A stretch of 64,000 nt of DNA from positions 50,184 to 114,183 of the forward strand of contig NZ_NQNY01000002.1 in assembly GCF_002276225.1 (NCBI RefSeq), written 5' to 3'. Below are positions 10,119 through 21,079 of this stretch, piece after piece. Under the pieces are notes generated by a model that saw only the letters and a list, made by a program, of their open reading frames with translations, did not search any database and was not told the DNA's origin. Position 1 is the stretch's first letter, and every line of letters starts with the position of its first letter. Origin of the DNA: Mycoplasmopsis agassizii (GTDB lineage Bacteria; Bacillota_I; Bacilli_A; Mycoplasmatales; Metamycoplasmataceae). Both the position numbers and the translations under genes were made by a program.

Positions 10119-10553
10119 ATGAAATTAAGTGAATTAAAAGCAAACCCTGGCTCACGTAAAGAAAAACATCGTGTAGGTCGTGGTCATGCTGCTGGTAAAG
10201 GTAAACAAGCTGGAAAAGGGCAATCAGGTCAAGCCAAAAGATCAGGTACAAAAGCCGGATTTGAAGGTGGACAAAACCCATGATTCAGAAGATTACCAAA
10301 ACGTGGATTTAACAACGTAAACCACGTTGAATACCAAGTTGTCAACTTAGGTGTTTTAAACGAGCGCTTTGAAAATAATACAGTGATTGACATTGAATTA
10401 TTAGTAAAAGAGCGTTTAGCAAATCGTACACTACCTATTAAATTATTAAATAAAGGTAGTCTAGAAAAATCATTTACTATTAAAGTAAATGCTGCATCAG
10501 AAGCAGCTAAAGTAGCTGTGAAAAAAGCAGGCGGAAGCGTCGAGGTTATTTAA
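10119..10553 (+). CDS. rplO: 50S ribosomal protein L15
   Basis: 144 residues, starting [20 protein letters not shown] with the Gly/Lys-rich N-terminal arm ([19 protein letters not shown]) and [18 protein letters not shown] (TGA=Trp). L15 joins late in 50S assembly. AAGGAG at the rpsE stop serves as ribosome-binding site. Confidence 0.97.
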
Positions 10554-10555
10554 TT

Positions 10556-11968
10556 GTGAAAGGATTACGAAGAATTTTCGAATCCTTTTCGTTATTTTTA
10601 GCCAATAAAACTTTCAACCTGCGTCACGCCTTGATTGCTTTTTGAAGCGATAAAGTAATTACTAAAAAAGTTATTTACACAGTTACACTATTAATTATTT
10701 TTGTAATCGCAGGAACTATTACAGCTCCATTTGTGCGCTTAAATAATGCTAATAATATTGATTCAATTCCCTTTTTTAGTATTTTAAACTTAGTTGGTGG
10801 TGGTGGTTTAAGACAATTTTCATTAATGGCTCTAGGAATTAACCCTTTTATTACAGCCAGTTTAATTATGACGATTTTACAATCAAGGCTTTTTCCACCA
10901 ATTCATAGGCTTTCACGCTCAGGTCCAGTTGGAAGGCGAAAAATCAACATCATCACTAGAGTTTTAACACTACTTGTGGCTTACCCTCAAGCAATTGTCT
11001 TAACTCAAACTTTATCTAGAAATAACGGTATTATTACTTTTATTGAAGGTCAAGGAACAATTTTAAATATTTATTTCATTCTACCTTTTATTTTAATAGC
11101 AGGTGCAATGGTAGCTGTTTTTATTGGTGAGCAAATTACTGAAAAAGGTGTAGGTAACGGAACCAGTTTATTAATTTTTACAGGAATTGCTGCTTCTTTA
11201 CCAACTCAGTTTCAAAATGCTTTTAACACTCTAGTAGGAACAAATGGCGCAACTTATTTCACAGGTGCATTAAATTTCATAATTTATTTACTAGGTTATT
11301 TAATACTATTATTCATTATGACAATTGTGCAGCTGGGCGAGCGTAAGATTCCAATTCAATCAACTGGTGCTGGTTTAAGCCGCAACCTTGAAGAAATGGG
11401 GGCGTTGCCAATTAAGGTTAATCCAGCAGGAATTATGCCCGTCATCTTCGCTAATATAGTTTTATCAATACCACAATTAATTGCTGGTTTATTAGATCCT
11501 AATACTAGTGTGGTGCGTAATTGAATCGAAACCAATTTCACTTTTACAAGTGCAATTGGCTTATCAGTTTTATTAGTTTTAACTTTTATTTTCAGTATCT
11601 TCATGGGACTGCAACAATCAAAAATCGACCGTATTAGTGAAGATTTTCAAAAAAACGGTACCTTTATTCCAGGGCTTAAACCAGGAGAAGAAACTGAAGA
11701 TTATCTAATTGATGTTGTGCTTCGTTTATCACTATTTTCAGCCTTTTATTTAGTTGTAATAGTTGGTATGCAGCACGTCATGATAATAGCAGGTGTACCT
11801 CAACAAGTTGCTTTTGGGGGAACTGGAATGATCATTTTAGTGTCAGTTTCTCTTGAAACTTGAGATCAAATTTCTGCAAGAAGAAAAACAACTAACTTAG
11901 CAAAATCTAAAAAATTAAGTAAGAATTCACAAAATTCTAAAAACAAAGAAAGTGGTCTATTATGATAA
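10556..11968 (+). CDS. secY: Protein translocase subunit SecY
   Basis: 470 residues, central channel of the Sec translocon, which here would export the many lipoproteins of this window. The best start is GTG 10556, two bases after rplO, giving a cytosolic N-terminus before TM1 (VIYTVTLLIIFVIAGTI). Further TM segments and family motifs follow: LGINPFITASLIMTILQ, GERKIPIQ, INPAGIMPVIFA-like (VNPAGIMPVIFAN) and GLQQSKIDRISEDFQKNG before the last helices. TGA codons at 11522 and 11861 are Trp. The protein ends LLW, and its last 7 bases overlap adk. Confidence 0.95.
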
Positions 11969-12609
11969 AGAAATTCATTATCTTTGGTCCTCCAGGAATT
12001 GGTAAAGGAACACTAGCTTCACAAGTTGCTAGCAAATATAATTTAGAACACGTTTCTACAGGAAATATTTTCCGTGAAGAAATTGCTAAACAAACTCCAC
12101 TAGGAATTAAGTTAAAAGAAATTGTTGATAATGGTCTTTATGTTAGTGATGAAATTACTAATGAAATTGTTAAAAATAAATTAGCAGAACTTGAAAGTCA
12201 AAACCGTGGTTTCATTTTAGATGGCTATCCACGAACAAAACATCAACTAGATTATTTATTTTCATTATATGATTATGCAGACTTTAGTGCTTGAATTTTA
12301 GAAGCAGATGATTCGATAATTTTAAAAAGATTAAGTGGTCGTCGCTTCTGTTTAACATGTAAAGCAACTTATCATATTGATACCAAAAAGAGCCAAAATG
12401 GGGACTTTTGTGAAAATGATAATCAAAAATTAATCCAACGAGCTGATGATGAACCTAAGGCTGTCAGCAAACGTTTAGAAGTGTATCATGAGCAAACATC
12501 ACTTTTAAAATCTCAGTTGATTTCTCTAAAAATTGCTAAAATAATTAATGCTGAAGGAACACCTGAAGCTGTTTTAAAAGAGTTAGAGAAAGTAGAAGAT
12601 TTTGGCTAA
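11962..12609 (+). CDS. adk: Adenylate kinase
   Basis: 215 residues; catalyses ATP + AMP = 2 ADP. The P-loop GPPGIGKGT is at residues 9-17, the AMP-binding HVSTGNIFRE follows, and LDGYPRT is near residue 88. The LID domain carries a zinc site of the CxxC ... CxxD kind (CLTC and CEND), typical of Gram-positive-lineage enzymes. One TGA (SAWIL) is Trp. The start overlaps secY by 7 bases. Confidence 0.97.
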
Positions 12610-12625
12610 CAAGAAAAAATCATCT

Positions 12626-13381
12626 ATGATTAAAACAACTCAAGAAATCAAAATCTTGAGTGAAGCTGCTCAACTCCTGGCAGATGTCAAACAAATTGTT
12701 TACGATGCCGTAAGACCAGGTGTTTCGATAAAAGATTTGGATACAATTGCTTTTATTGAAATAAAAAAACGAGGCGCAACACCTAATTTTCTAAATTATT
12801 TTGGCTTTCCAGCCAGCATTTGCGCAAGTTTAAATGAGGAATTGATCCACGGCATTCCCGATGATCGCATTCTTAAAGAAGGTGATCTAATCTCAATTGA
12901 TATGGGATTGCTTTATCAGAATTATCATGTAGATTCAGCTTTTACTAAAAGCGTAGGTCAAGAACATAATTCTGAAAACGAATTTTTAATTAAAGTCGCT
13001 AAAGATGCTTTTGAAGCAGGCTTACAAGCGATTAAAAAAGATGCTACATTTGCCGATATAGGTCGTGCAATTCATCAAGTTATCAAAGCAAATAATTGTT
13101 TTACACCTGAAAATTATTCAGGTCATGGAATTGGCAAACAATTACATGAAAGACCTAATGTTGCTAACTTTGATGATTTACATAATCCTGATCGCAATTT
13201 AAAAATTGCTAACAACATGGTCATCTGTATTGAGCCGATGATCCTACAAGGTTCAAAGCAAACTTTTACTAAAAAAGATGGCTGAACCGTGGTAGCAAAA
13301 AGTGGTTTAAAAGCATCACATTATGAGCATACAATTTTAATTAAAGATTATAAACCAATAATTTTAACGAAGGGGATTTAA
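12626..13381 (+). CDS. map: Methionine aminopeptidase, type I
   Basis: 251 residues; removes N-terminal Met from new proteins. The pita-bread metal ligands are visible: Asp in SIDMGL, Asp in HVDSAF, His in [10 protein letters not shown], Glu in CIEPMI, Glu in HYEHTIL, with the substrate His in ELIHGIPDD. The ATG chosen gives [11 protein letters not shown], the usual N-terminus; an in-frame TTG at 12602, overlapping adk, would add eight residues and cannot be excluded. TGA at 13283 (DGWTVV) is Trp. The stop overlaps infA by one base. Confidence 0.95.
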
Positions 13382-13623
13382 TGTCTGAAAAAGCAATGAA
13401 GTTTAAAGCACGTGTTGAAAAAGTGCATAACTCAGATATTTGTACTGTACGTATTTTAGATAACAACATGCTAATTCAAGGGTATATCTCAGGTAAAATG
13501 CGTAACTACAGAATTCGCATTTTACCAGGGGATATTGTTGATATTGAAATCAATCCTGTAGATTTAACAAAAGGGCGTATTACATATCGCCACAAAGAAG
13601 AAAAGAGTCAAAATGAAAGTTAG
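13381..13623 (+). CDS. infA: Translation initiation factor IF-1
   Basis: 80 residues, an OB-fold protein that blocks the A site during initiation. Recognisable segments are [20 protein letters not shown] and [20 protein letters not shown]. It starts in the TAATG junction with map, and its last 11 bases overlap rpmJ. Confidence 0.96.
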   Translation: MSEKAMKFKARVEKVHNSDICTVRILDNNMLIQGYISGKMRNYRIRILPGDIVDIEINPVDLTKGRITYRHKEEKSQNES

Positions 13624-13726
13624 ACCGTCAGTTAAAAGAATGTGTAAAGACTGTAAAATTATTAAACGTAAAGGGATTATCAGAGTTATTTGTATAATTC
13701 CAAAACATAAACAAAGACAAGGATAA
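13613..13726 (+). CDS. rpmJ: 50S ribosomal protein L36
   Basis: 37 residues: [20 protein letters not shown] followed by a Cys and a His near the C-terminus ([13 protein letters not shown]). The CxxC, Cys and His are the zinc-ribbon ligands of L36. The gene overlaps infA by 11 bases and precedes rpsM by 3. Confidence 0.97.
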   Translation: MKVRPSVKRMCKDCKIIKRKGIIRVICIIPKHKQRQG

Positions 13727-13729
13727 TCT

Positions 13730-14134
13730 ATGGCACGTATTTTAAATATTGAGATTCCTAATGATAAAAGAGTGGTAGTTTCACTTACTTACATCTATGG
13801 AATCGGACCTAGTTTAGCATCTGAAATTATTAAAAAAGCAAACGCTTATTTAAAAGCCCACAAAATGGAAAAACTTGCTTTTACTGAAGATGCAAGAGTT
13901 AAAAGCCTGAGCGAAGAGCAATTACAAGCAATTCGTGAAGTTGCAAAAGAATATAAAACCGAAGGTGATTTACGCCGTGAAACCCAATTAAACATTAAAC
14001 GTTTAATGGAAATTAAATCATATCGTGGAATTCGTCACCGTCGCGGTTTACCTGTAAGAGGACAAGTTACTCAAAAAAATGCTCGTACTCGTAAAGGACC
14101 AAGAAAAACCGTTGCTGGAAAGAAAGGTAAATAG
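13730..14134 (+). CDS. rpsM: 30S ribosomal protein S13
   Basis: 134 residues, about 12 longer than usual because of extra residues in the helical region (residues 35-60). Family motifs: [28 protein letters not shown], and the C-terminal [16 protein letters not shown] with [20 protein letters not shown], which contacts the P-site tRNA. Confidence 0.97.
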   Translation: MARILNIEIPNDKRVVVSLTYIYGIGPSLASEIIKKANAYLKAHKMEKLAFTEDARVKSLSEEQLQAIREVAKEYKTEGDLRRETQLNIKRLMEIKSYRGIRHRRGLPVRGQVTQKNARTRKGPRKTVAGKKGK

Positions 14135-14137
14135 AAA

Positions 14138-14545
14138 ATGGCTGCACGTAAACATGATGCTCCTAAAAGAGCAAAACGCAAAAACATTGCTGTGGGTATT
14201 GCACATATTCATAGTTCACACCAAAATACTATTGTTACTTTCACAGATGAAAAAGGGAATGTAATTTCTTGATCATCATCAGGGGCAATTGGTTATAAAG
14301 GTACCAAGAAAAAAACAGCTTATGCAGCAGGTTTAGCTGCTCAAGCAGCTGCTGAAAAAGCTAAAGAACACGGAATTAGCGAAGTTGACGTTAAAGTCAA
14401 AGGAATCGGTCAAGGACGTGATGCTGCTCGTAAGCAAATTGAAGTTAGTGGAATTAGCGTTAAAAACATTTATGATTTAACCCCACAAGCTCACAATGGA
14501 ACAAGACCTCCAAAAAGAGTCTTAAAACGTGAAAAGGCAAGGTAA
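14138..14545 (+). CDS. rpsK: 30S ribosomal protein S11
   Basis: 135 residues, starting [20 protein letters not shown]. Contains [35 protein letters not shown] and [20 protein letters not shown], the platform-forming S11 fold. One TGA (SWSSSG) is Trp. It follows rpsM by 3 bases. Confidence 0.97.
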
Positions 14546-14551
14546 TAAATT

Positions 14552-15550
14552 ATGAGAGCAATGCCACAAATTTATTATTCAGAAGACAAAGCACGCAAGG
14601 TAAGTGACACAAACACAGTTTTTGTTATTAAACCCTTAGAAAGAGGTTTTGCTTCTACAATTGGAACTGCAATTAGAAGAACTATGTTATCTACTATTAC
14701 AAGTGCTGCTCCTTTTGCAATTAAAATTAAAGGTTTAGAACATGAAATGGCAACTATTAAAGGTGTTGTTGAAGATGTTCAAAGTATTATCTTAAATGTT
14801 CGTGCCGTTAATTTTATTTATGATCCAACTGTAATTGAAGATGGTAAATTTTACCGTGGAAACATTAACGTAAGCGGTCGAGTTGTTAAAGCATCAGATA
14901 TTACTTTTGATTTACCTATTAAAGTGTTTAATAGTGAACAAGTGATTGCAACTTTAAGTGCAGAAACATCATTCCAAATGGAAATTTTCATCATGTCAGG
15001 TAGAGGTTTTGTTGATTTTGAAACTAACAAAATGTTTATCGAAGAACATGAAGATAAACTTGTTTCAAACATTAAAAAAGGTAAAACAATTGCAGTTGAT
15101 AGTAATTTTTCACCTGTTAAAAGAGTTAAAATCAACACAAGTGAAATCAACACTTCATCAGTGCATATTGAAGAGCAACTTGAAATTGAACTAGAAACTA
15201 ATGGAACAGTTTCAGGTAAAGAAATTATGTCTACTGCTTGTGAAATTTTAATTTCACATTTCCAAGTAATTGGAAATATTGATAACTTAGATAAAATCAA
15301 TATTTTTGAAGAAAAATCAAGTTCAACAGTTGGACCTAATAACAGTGCTAATAAAGATATTAAGGACTTGAATTTATCAGTTCGTTCACTTAATGCATTG
15401 CAACGCCATGGTTATTCTAAGTTAAGTGACATTGCCACTTTAACTGAAGATGATTTAGCATCAGTTAAAAACCTTGGTAAAAAATCAGTTGACGAAATTC
15501 TTGCACTACTAAAAGAATACAATATAAGTTTAAGTAAAGGAGATAAATAA
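14552..15550 (+). CDS. rpoA: DNA-directed RNA polymerase subunit alpha
   Basis: 332 residues. N-terminal dimerisation domain: FVIKPLERGFASTIGTAIRR and the FAIKIKGLEHEMATIKGVVE strand. After a linker (about residues 245-270) comes the C-terminal domain with LSVRSLNALQRHGYSKLSDI and LKNLGKKS-like VKNLGKKSVDEILALLKEYN. It contains no TGA codon. An ATG three codons downstream is an alternative start. Its stop overlaps rplQ by one base. Confidence 0.97.
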   Translation: MRAMPQIYYSEDKARKVSDTNTVFVIKPLERGFASTIGTAIRRTMLSTITSAAPFAIKIKGLEHEMATIKGVVEDVQSIILNVRAVNFIYDPTVIEDGKFYRGNINVSGRVVKASDITFDLPIKVFNSEQVIATLSAETSFQMEIFIMSGRGFVDFETNKMFIEEHEDKLVSNIKKGKTIAVDSNFSPVKRVKINTSEINTSSVHIEEQLEIELETNGTVSGKEIMSTACEILISHFQVIGNIDNLDKINIFEEKSSSTVGPNNSANKDIKDLNLSVRSLNALQRHGYSKLSDIATLTEDDLASVKNLGKKSVDEILALLKEYNISLSKGDK

Positions 15551-15912
15551 TGGCTAATCCAACACAACTGTTTCGCCGTAATACTAAGTGAAGAACATCA
15601 ATGATGCGTTCACTAGCAACTGACGTTTTAGTATATGGAAAAATTGAAACAAATTTAACCCGTGCTAAAGAGTTAAGAAAATGAGTTGATCGTTTAATTA
15701 CTTTCTCAAAAGATAATACTTTAGCATCACGTCGCCGTGCTGCTAGTGTCTTAAGAGATGTTTACACTAAAGATAATGTTCCAGTTCTAAAGTATTTATT
15801 TGATACTCTAGGACCAAAATATAAAGACCGTAATGGTGGTTATACAAGAATTATTAAAATTGCTCCCCGTTTAGGTGACAACACCAAAATGGCAGTAATT
15901 GAATTAGTTTAA
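15550..15912 (+). CDS. rplQ: 50S ribosomal protein L17
   Basis: 120 residues, last gene of the cluster. Contains [20 protein letters not shown] and the C-terminal [23 protein letters not shown] codons (KWRTS, KWVDR) are Trp. A terminator follows 22 bases after the stop. Confidence 0.97.
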
Positions 15913-15934
15913 TCATCAATGCCTAATAACTAAG

Positions 15935-15966
15935 TAACTCGAAAATTATTCGAGTTATTTTTTTAT
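15935..15966 (+). terminator. Terminator of the S10/spc/alpha cluster
   Basis: Stem TAACTCG / CGAGTTA with a 9-base loop and a run of T. It closes a transcript unit of about 15 kb. Confidence 0.85.
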
Positions 15967-15985
15967 CTATTAAAATATAGAATAA

Positions 15986-15991
15986 TATAAT
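15986..15991 (+). promoter_or_regulatory. -10 box (TATAAT) before the coiled-coil gene
   Basis: Perfect TATAAT 22 bases before the ATG at 16014, with AGGTGA as ribosome-binding site in between. No clear -35. Confidence 0.6.
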
Positions 15992-16013
15992 TTAATTACG
16001 AAATAGGTGAATA

Positions 16014-16592
16014 ATGTCAAAAGAAATTAAAAATATCGATTTTACTACTAATGAAGAAGACTTTAAAGTAGTTTTTAATGAGCAAGTTTATGAGAAAGAT
16101 TATCTCGTTTTAGACGCTAAAATGGTTAAAAAAATGATTGAGCATTTTCTGGATTTTAAACATAATAACAGTATAAACACTGATGCTAAAAAACAGACTA
16201 TAAATGACATCATAAATTTACTAAAAACCCCTAAATTGGGGCTTTCTGATAATAATTCAACAGCTAATAATAGTCATGAAAATTGTTCTCATAATCACCC
16301 AAATTTAGAAGTATTATTAAAGGCTTTTGAACTTGAAAAAGAGCAAATTATAAATACTGGAATTGAGCGTGGAATCGGCAACTTTAAAAGAGAACACGAA
16401 AAGAATTTGTTTAAATTACAACAGGAATATAATCAATACAAAACAATGTCTGAAGCCAGACTAAAACAACGAGAAGCTGAACTAGAACAAGCAAATAATC
16501 TTGCTTCACTAGAATTTGAAAAAAAACTACGAAAAGAAAAAGAAAGTCTAAGTGATAAATTTTGAATCAAAAAGAAACACGAAGATAAGTAA
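16014..16592 (+). CDS. Hypothetical coiled-coil protein
   Basis: 192 residues, not recognised. Residues 1-65 are mixed with an acidic N-terminus (KEIKNIDFTTNEEDFKVVF). A short Asn/His/Ser-rich linker lies at 80-100, and from 105 to the end it is a continuous charged helix with heptad character (FKREHEKNLFKLQQEYNQYK). TGA at 16563 (KFWIKKK) is Trp, so the true end is TAA 16590-16592. No signal peptide or TM segment. It stands alone between the ribosomal cluster and a lipoprotein, with its own -10. A role as cytosolic scaffold is possible but unsupported. Confidence 0.8.
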
Positions 16593-16659
16593 TTTTTAGT
16601 TTTTTTTAAATCATTTTATTTTATTTTATTTTTTAATAAACTTAGAGACTAATTTGAAA

Positions 16660-16665
16660 TATAAT
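16660..16665 (+). promoter_or_regulatory. -10 box (TATAAT) seven bases before a lipoprotein ATG
   Basis: TATAAT, then exactly seven bases, then ATG 16673. A transcript from this box would begin at or next to the start codon, so the mRNA is probably leaderless. This favours ATG 16673 over the in-frame ATG 16664, which lies inside the box. Confidence 0.55.
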
Positions 16666-16672
16666 GACCATA

Positions 16673-17827
16673 ATGAAAATTAAAAAATCAAAAGTAATTT
16701 TACCCATTACTGCAACAATAGTAACTACTTCAATTTTAGCAGTTGCTATTTCATGTAATAACAATGGTAGATCAGATAGTGAAGAAGTTAGAAAAGCGAG
16801 ATTAGCAACTGTTAATCAAAGTTTAGAATTAGCAACGGCAGTTGTTAGTTCAGTTAGTGATTTAAAACTTGCAACTAATATTGATGCTCTTCGTTTAAGA
16901 AATCAACTTTTAACATTACCTGCAAGCACAAGAATGTTTCTCTCACTTTTTGATGAAGAATCAAAAACAAAGTTAGAACCAGCCTTTAAAAACGTTACTT
17001 TTAACGGGATTGAATCTGCAAATCAGGTTGAAATTTTAAAAGAAGATAACAGTTCTATTAAGTTTACTTTTTCACTTAAAGGACAATATTTAGGAGAATC
17101 AGCAACATCTTCTGCTAGTTTAACTCTTGATAATTTAACGCCTTATACAAGTAATGAAACTATTAAAAATAAACAACTTTTAGAAATTAGTCAAAAGTTT
17201 AATAATCTTGAATTTAGTGCCAAAAATCGTATTGCAACTGTTGAATTCATTAAGGAAGTAACTAGCGTATTAATTATTAATAAAGTTGTTTTTTCCGACT
17301 TTTTAGATACTTCTGATAAGCAACGATTTTTAGATAATATTGCTGATGCAAAGATTTCTTTAATCAATTCAATGACTGTTGATAAGCAAAACTCAAGTCT
17401 GCTAAATGTATCTTTAATAATCGATTTACAAGGGGCTTCTCATAGCCAAGAAATTACTTTTAAAGTATCTAATTTAATCACTGAAGAAGAATTTTTAAAA
17501 ACACAGGCTATCAATATTTTAACTAAAATAGAAGAAAATTTAAACCAACATGATTATGTTGTTAATGATTCAGAATTAACTAGAGAAGCGTTTAAAACTA
17601 CCTTAGAAAAGCAGTTTTCAAAACAAGTACTTGAATCATATTTATAAACAACATCTATTAAAAATTTAAACGCTAATCTTTCAAATGCAATAGTAGGCTC
17701 TCTTGTAGATGTAACTCTTTCGACTACAAGTAATAAAGTTGTTACTTTAAAATTTAATCTAACAACTACTTACGAATCAAAAGAATATACAAAAGAAATC
17801 CTAGTAAATATTTCTGGATTTAAATAA
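16673..17827 (+). pseudogene. Prolipoprotein of the repeated-module family, interrupted by an in-frame TAA
   Basis: The signal peptide MKIKKSKVILPITATIV... ends in a lipobox with Cys28 (AIS-C). Translation gives 324 residues to TAA 17645-17647. The same frame then continues for 59 more sense codons to TAA 17825, and these complete the last module with the family's usual ending (ILVNISGFK). The break is therefore one nonsense codon, which could be a single base change from TGA (Trp), CAA, GAA or AAA. The shorter protein may still be exported and anchored, so this may be an expressed truncated form. Two to three modules of about 110 residues are seen. A shared terminator follows. Confidence 0.75.
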
Positions 17828-17858
17828 AAAATCTTGCTTAATTGCAAGATTTTCTTTT
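17828..17858. terminator. Bidirectional terminator between convergent lipoprotein genes
   Basis: Perfect 10-bp stem AAAATCTTGC / GCAAGATTTT with a 6-base loop and T-rich tails on both strands. It serves the plus-strand gene ending at 17827 and the minus-strand gene ending at 17857. Confidence 0.85.
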
Positions 17859-20667
17859 AGATTAATTCTTGTAGTAAAAGTCTTAATCCAACAGCGACAC
17901 CGTTATTAAATGGAAGTGTAATTGTCTTAGTGTTTTTATCTTTAACAGTTTTTCTAGTACTTTCGACAAAGAAACCTTTTTCATCGGTGATTACTCATCT
18001 AATTCCGTTATATGTCATAAATGTACTATTTCTAGTTCCATCTATTGGATTAAATGTTCAAGCTTCACCACGAGCAAATTCATTTGAACCTTTTGCATAG
18101 TTTTGCAATCCACCAATTACTAAAGTGTTTTTATTTGCGCCAATTCAGTTGTTTCTTGTTTTACCATTTGACATGACAACGATTTCGTTAATCGGGTTTG
18201 TAATTGAGTTTCAATCTGATTTATTGTAAGGATAAATTAATCCGTAATTTCTGATTGATTTAGGAGTTTTCTTATCAACCATTAAAGCAAAAGCATTTGC
18301 AAAATTATCTAGTTTTTTAGGGCTATTTTTACTGTTTTTTACAAATGTTTTTATAAACTTTGATCAGTTTTCATAAGTGTTACCTTGAGATAATTCTTTA
18401 AAAACAACAACTAGATAATTATCGTTAACATCATCTTTGATTTTGCCGTTTATAGTTAAAAACGTTGGTAAGAATCCTGCAAAATCAGTTGTAAAACTAA
18501 CATCTTTATTTGCTGAGCGACCAGTTTTATCTTTTAATGTTGCTTTAAAAGATAAACTTACATCTTGATCATTAATATTTCAAGTTAATAGTTCTTTAGT
18601 ACTAACAAATTCTAGGTTTTGCATTGATGAAATAAGTGGAGTTTCTTTTGAAGCACTCATTTTTAATAATTCAATTATTTTTTCAAATGATAAATCAGGT
18701 TTTAATAGTTCTTGTAGTTTTCATGCTTCAATAGAAGTTAAATTATCTTTAACTTTTCATGCATTGATTTCTCTAGCAAGTTCTTGAATTGGAATTTTGA
18801 TTTCAAAACCACCAATTCTAATTTCCTTACCATCAACTTTTTCTAATGAATCAACAACTGTGCCATCTAGTCTGAAAAATTCATTATCATTCCTTTTTAA
18901 ATAAATATTGGCATAGATAAATCCTGTTTCAGCATTAACTTGATTACCAGAAACTGTTTTTCTTACTTCTAATTTAAGTTCATGTGTTAGTTTTGCTTTT
19001 AAATCGGTAAATAGATCAGCAGTAACTGTATCAAATTGTGCAATTGCTTGTTCTGCAGTTAGATTTGATTTAAGAGTAACTAAACTATTTTGGGATAAAT
19101 ATAATGAACGAGCAACTGTTCTTAAACTATTTAAATTATTAACAGTTATTTCTTTACCAGTTTCTGAAGAAGATTCATTACCTTCAACCGTATAAAATTT
19201 ATCACTTGTTTTTAGGGTGACTAAAATTTTTGCTAAACCGTTTAAATCATCTGTAGAAACAATTTTGAATTCAATTGTGGCATTAGTTAGAGGTGATTTA
19301 ATTATTGAATTTAATAAAGTATTAACATCATCAACTGTTAATGAAGTTGGAAAAATTTCTGTATTAGCGGCAGCTGAATATGATTCTAATAATGAATTAA
19401 ATCATGTTCTTACAATTGTTGAATTATCAATAATTGGTGTTAAAGAATCTTTTACTTCAGGCTGTCCTGGATCAGGTGTTACAGGGGTTCCTGGTTCTGG
19501 AGTTGGATCAACCGGAACACTAGTTCCTGGATCATCTATAGGTTTATTTTCATCGCTCGAAACTGTAAAACCAGTCAGTTTAACTGATTTTCCTGCATCA
19601 GTCATTGTATCTAATGTATCACCTTCTATATTTAGAAATTTACCATCTTTCACTAATAAAACCTTAAAACTTAATTCCCCTTTCTTATCATCAACTGTAT
19701 CATTCATAAGTTCTAATTGAAGTTGATAACCTTCAGGAACATTCGAAAATTTTGATTTCAATGTATCTAAATTTTCTTGTTTAAATTCACTTGCTTTTAG
19801 TTTTTTAAATTCTTCATTTTCTAATGCGATAGAACCAGAAATAATTCCATAAAATGCAATGACCTTTTCTTTATCAACTGCACTGCTAGTTTTGAACCCA
19901 CTTAAACTAATAACTTTACCTGTGGCAGATTCTAAGTCTGATTTTATTTGACCATCTACATTATAAAAAGATGGGGTTTTGAATAAAACCACTTTAACTT
20001 TAAGTTCACCATCTTTATCGTTATTAGAATTAGATACTTTTGTTAAAGATAATTCAAAACCTTCTGGTAATTGAGTAAGTGGTGTTTTAAAAAAACCTAA
20101 ATCAATAATATTGACTTCAGATGGTAATAAATTGCTTTCACTTTCAGAAACTATATTTGTTTCTGAAACACCTTTATATCACTCGATTGCTTTTAATTGT
20201 TCATGAGTTAAAACAGGTTCTGGTTTTGGCTCAGGTTGGCTAGTTTCTGCTGCTTTATAAGTAATATTAAGTTTTAAATTTGCAGAAACATCATCACTTT
20301 CATAAGTTAGAAGTAAGTTTAAAATAATTTTACCTTCTTCAATAGTTGAGCCTTCATTTTTAATTATGACTGCTTTACCAAGAGTTTCGATAAATTTTTG
20401 AGAACTATCAGAATCTAATAATGCAGCAACTGAAATACTTGCAGTTGCATTTTTTGCATCTTCATTTAATTTATCAATATTTTCGTATGTATTTTTTGAA
20501 TTGAGTTCAAGTTTAGATAGTGTTTCAACAATTTTGTTAAGCACTAATTTTCTTTGCTCATTCAAATCAATATTAGTATTCGGTGCACAAGCTATGGCTG
20601 TTGCACTGATAACTCCAGTTGCAAAAAGACCTGCAAACAGGAACGTTTTTTTATTAAGTTTTTTCAT
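17857..20667 (-). CDS. Large modular variable-type lipoprotein (copy A)
   Basis: 936 residues, anchored outside the membrane. The signal peptide MKKLNKKTFLFAGLFATGV... ends in the lipobox AIA-C27. An N-terminal domain of about 110 residues follows, then three or more modules of about 110 residues resembling the mycoplasma lipoprotein-associated (Lipoprotein_17-type) domain. Each module has a GxLxxKVxL strand, a FxxxDG turn and a closing GKxxxxxGF. A Pro/Thr/Asp linker (about residues 376-400) separates modules. The last 300 residues are a different region shared with copies B-D, with NTLVIGGLQNYAKGSNEF and NNGVAVGLRLLLQELI. I checked the frame for TAA/TAG and found none; several TGA codons are Trp. 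Function is unknown; surface antigen or adhesin is inference. Confidence 0.9.
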
Positions 20668-21079
20668 ATATATCCCTATTAAATTGCTAAAAGTAGTTTA
20701 GTGATTTTTGAAATATTTTCAAAAAACTCTTCTATCAATTAAATAATATCTTAAAAAGCCCTTTTTAGATTATTTTAATAATATTTATTATTTTTTGAAC
20801 AGGAGTTTTTTATTTTAGGCAACACAGTGTTTTTTAGTTGCTTTCGAACAATATTTTAGGTCCATTTTTAGACTTGAATTAAATAAGATCATATTTTCTA
20901 AAACTTGAAATCAATTCACAAACATGTTGTTTTTGATTTAAAAAAGTCGGTGAATACCCGACTTTTAGATAAATATTTTCTACTAAATTCCATATTTTAA
21001 ATTGCTAGAAATTTGTTGAAAATAATAATTGTAAAAAAAGATAATTTTATGAAAAGGTATTTTATAGGACTTTTTGTAA
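20668..21079. other. Intergenic gap between lipoprotein copies A and B
   Basis: 412 bases, very AT-rich. It holds the terminator of copy B (20934-20966) and presumably the promoter of copy A nearer 20700-20760, where I see no clean -35/-10 pair. A weak ribosome-binding site (AGGGATATAT on the minus strand) precedes copy A. I see no coding content. Confidence 0.6.
20934..20966 (-). terminator. Terminator of lipoprotein copy B
   Basis: Stem AAAAGTCGG / CCGACTTTT with a 7-base loop, followed by T on the minus strand. Confidence 0.8.

Noticed and set aside
12602..12625. TTG start for map, overlapping adk
   Set aside because: It adds eight residues with no family similarity, while ATG 12626 gives the usual Map N-terminus. 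Kept only as an alternative.
19217..19720. 167-codon open frame on the plus strand across lipoprotein copy A
   Set aside because: It is antisense to a well-supported lipoprotein frame, has no ribosome-binding site, and its Ser/Val/Pro composition is the mirror of the minus-strand module and linker codons. Similar antisense frames at 23574-23954, 26150-26407 and 27802-28128 were dropped for the same reason.
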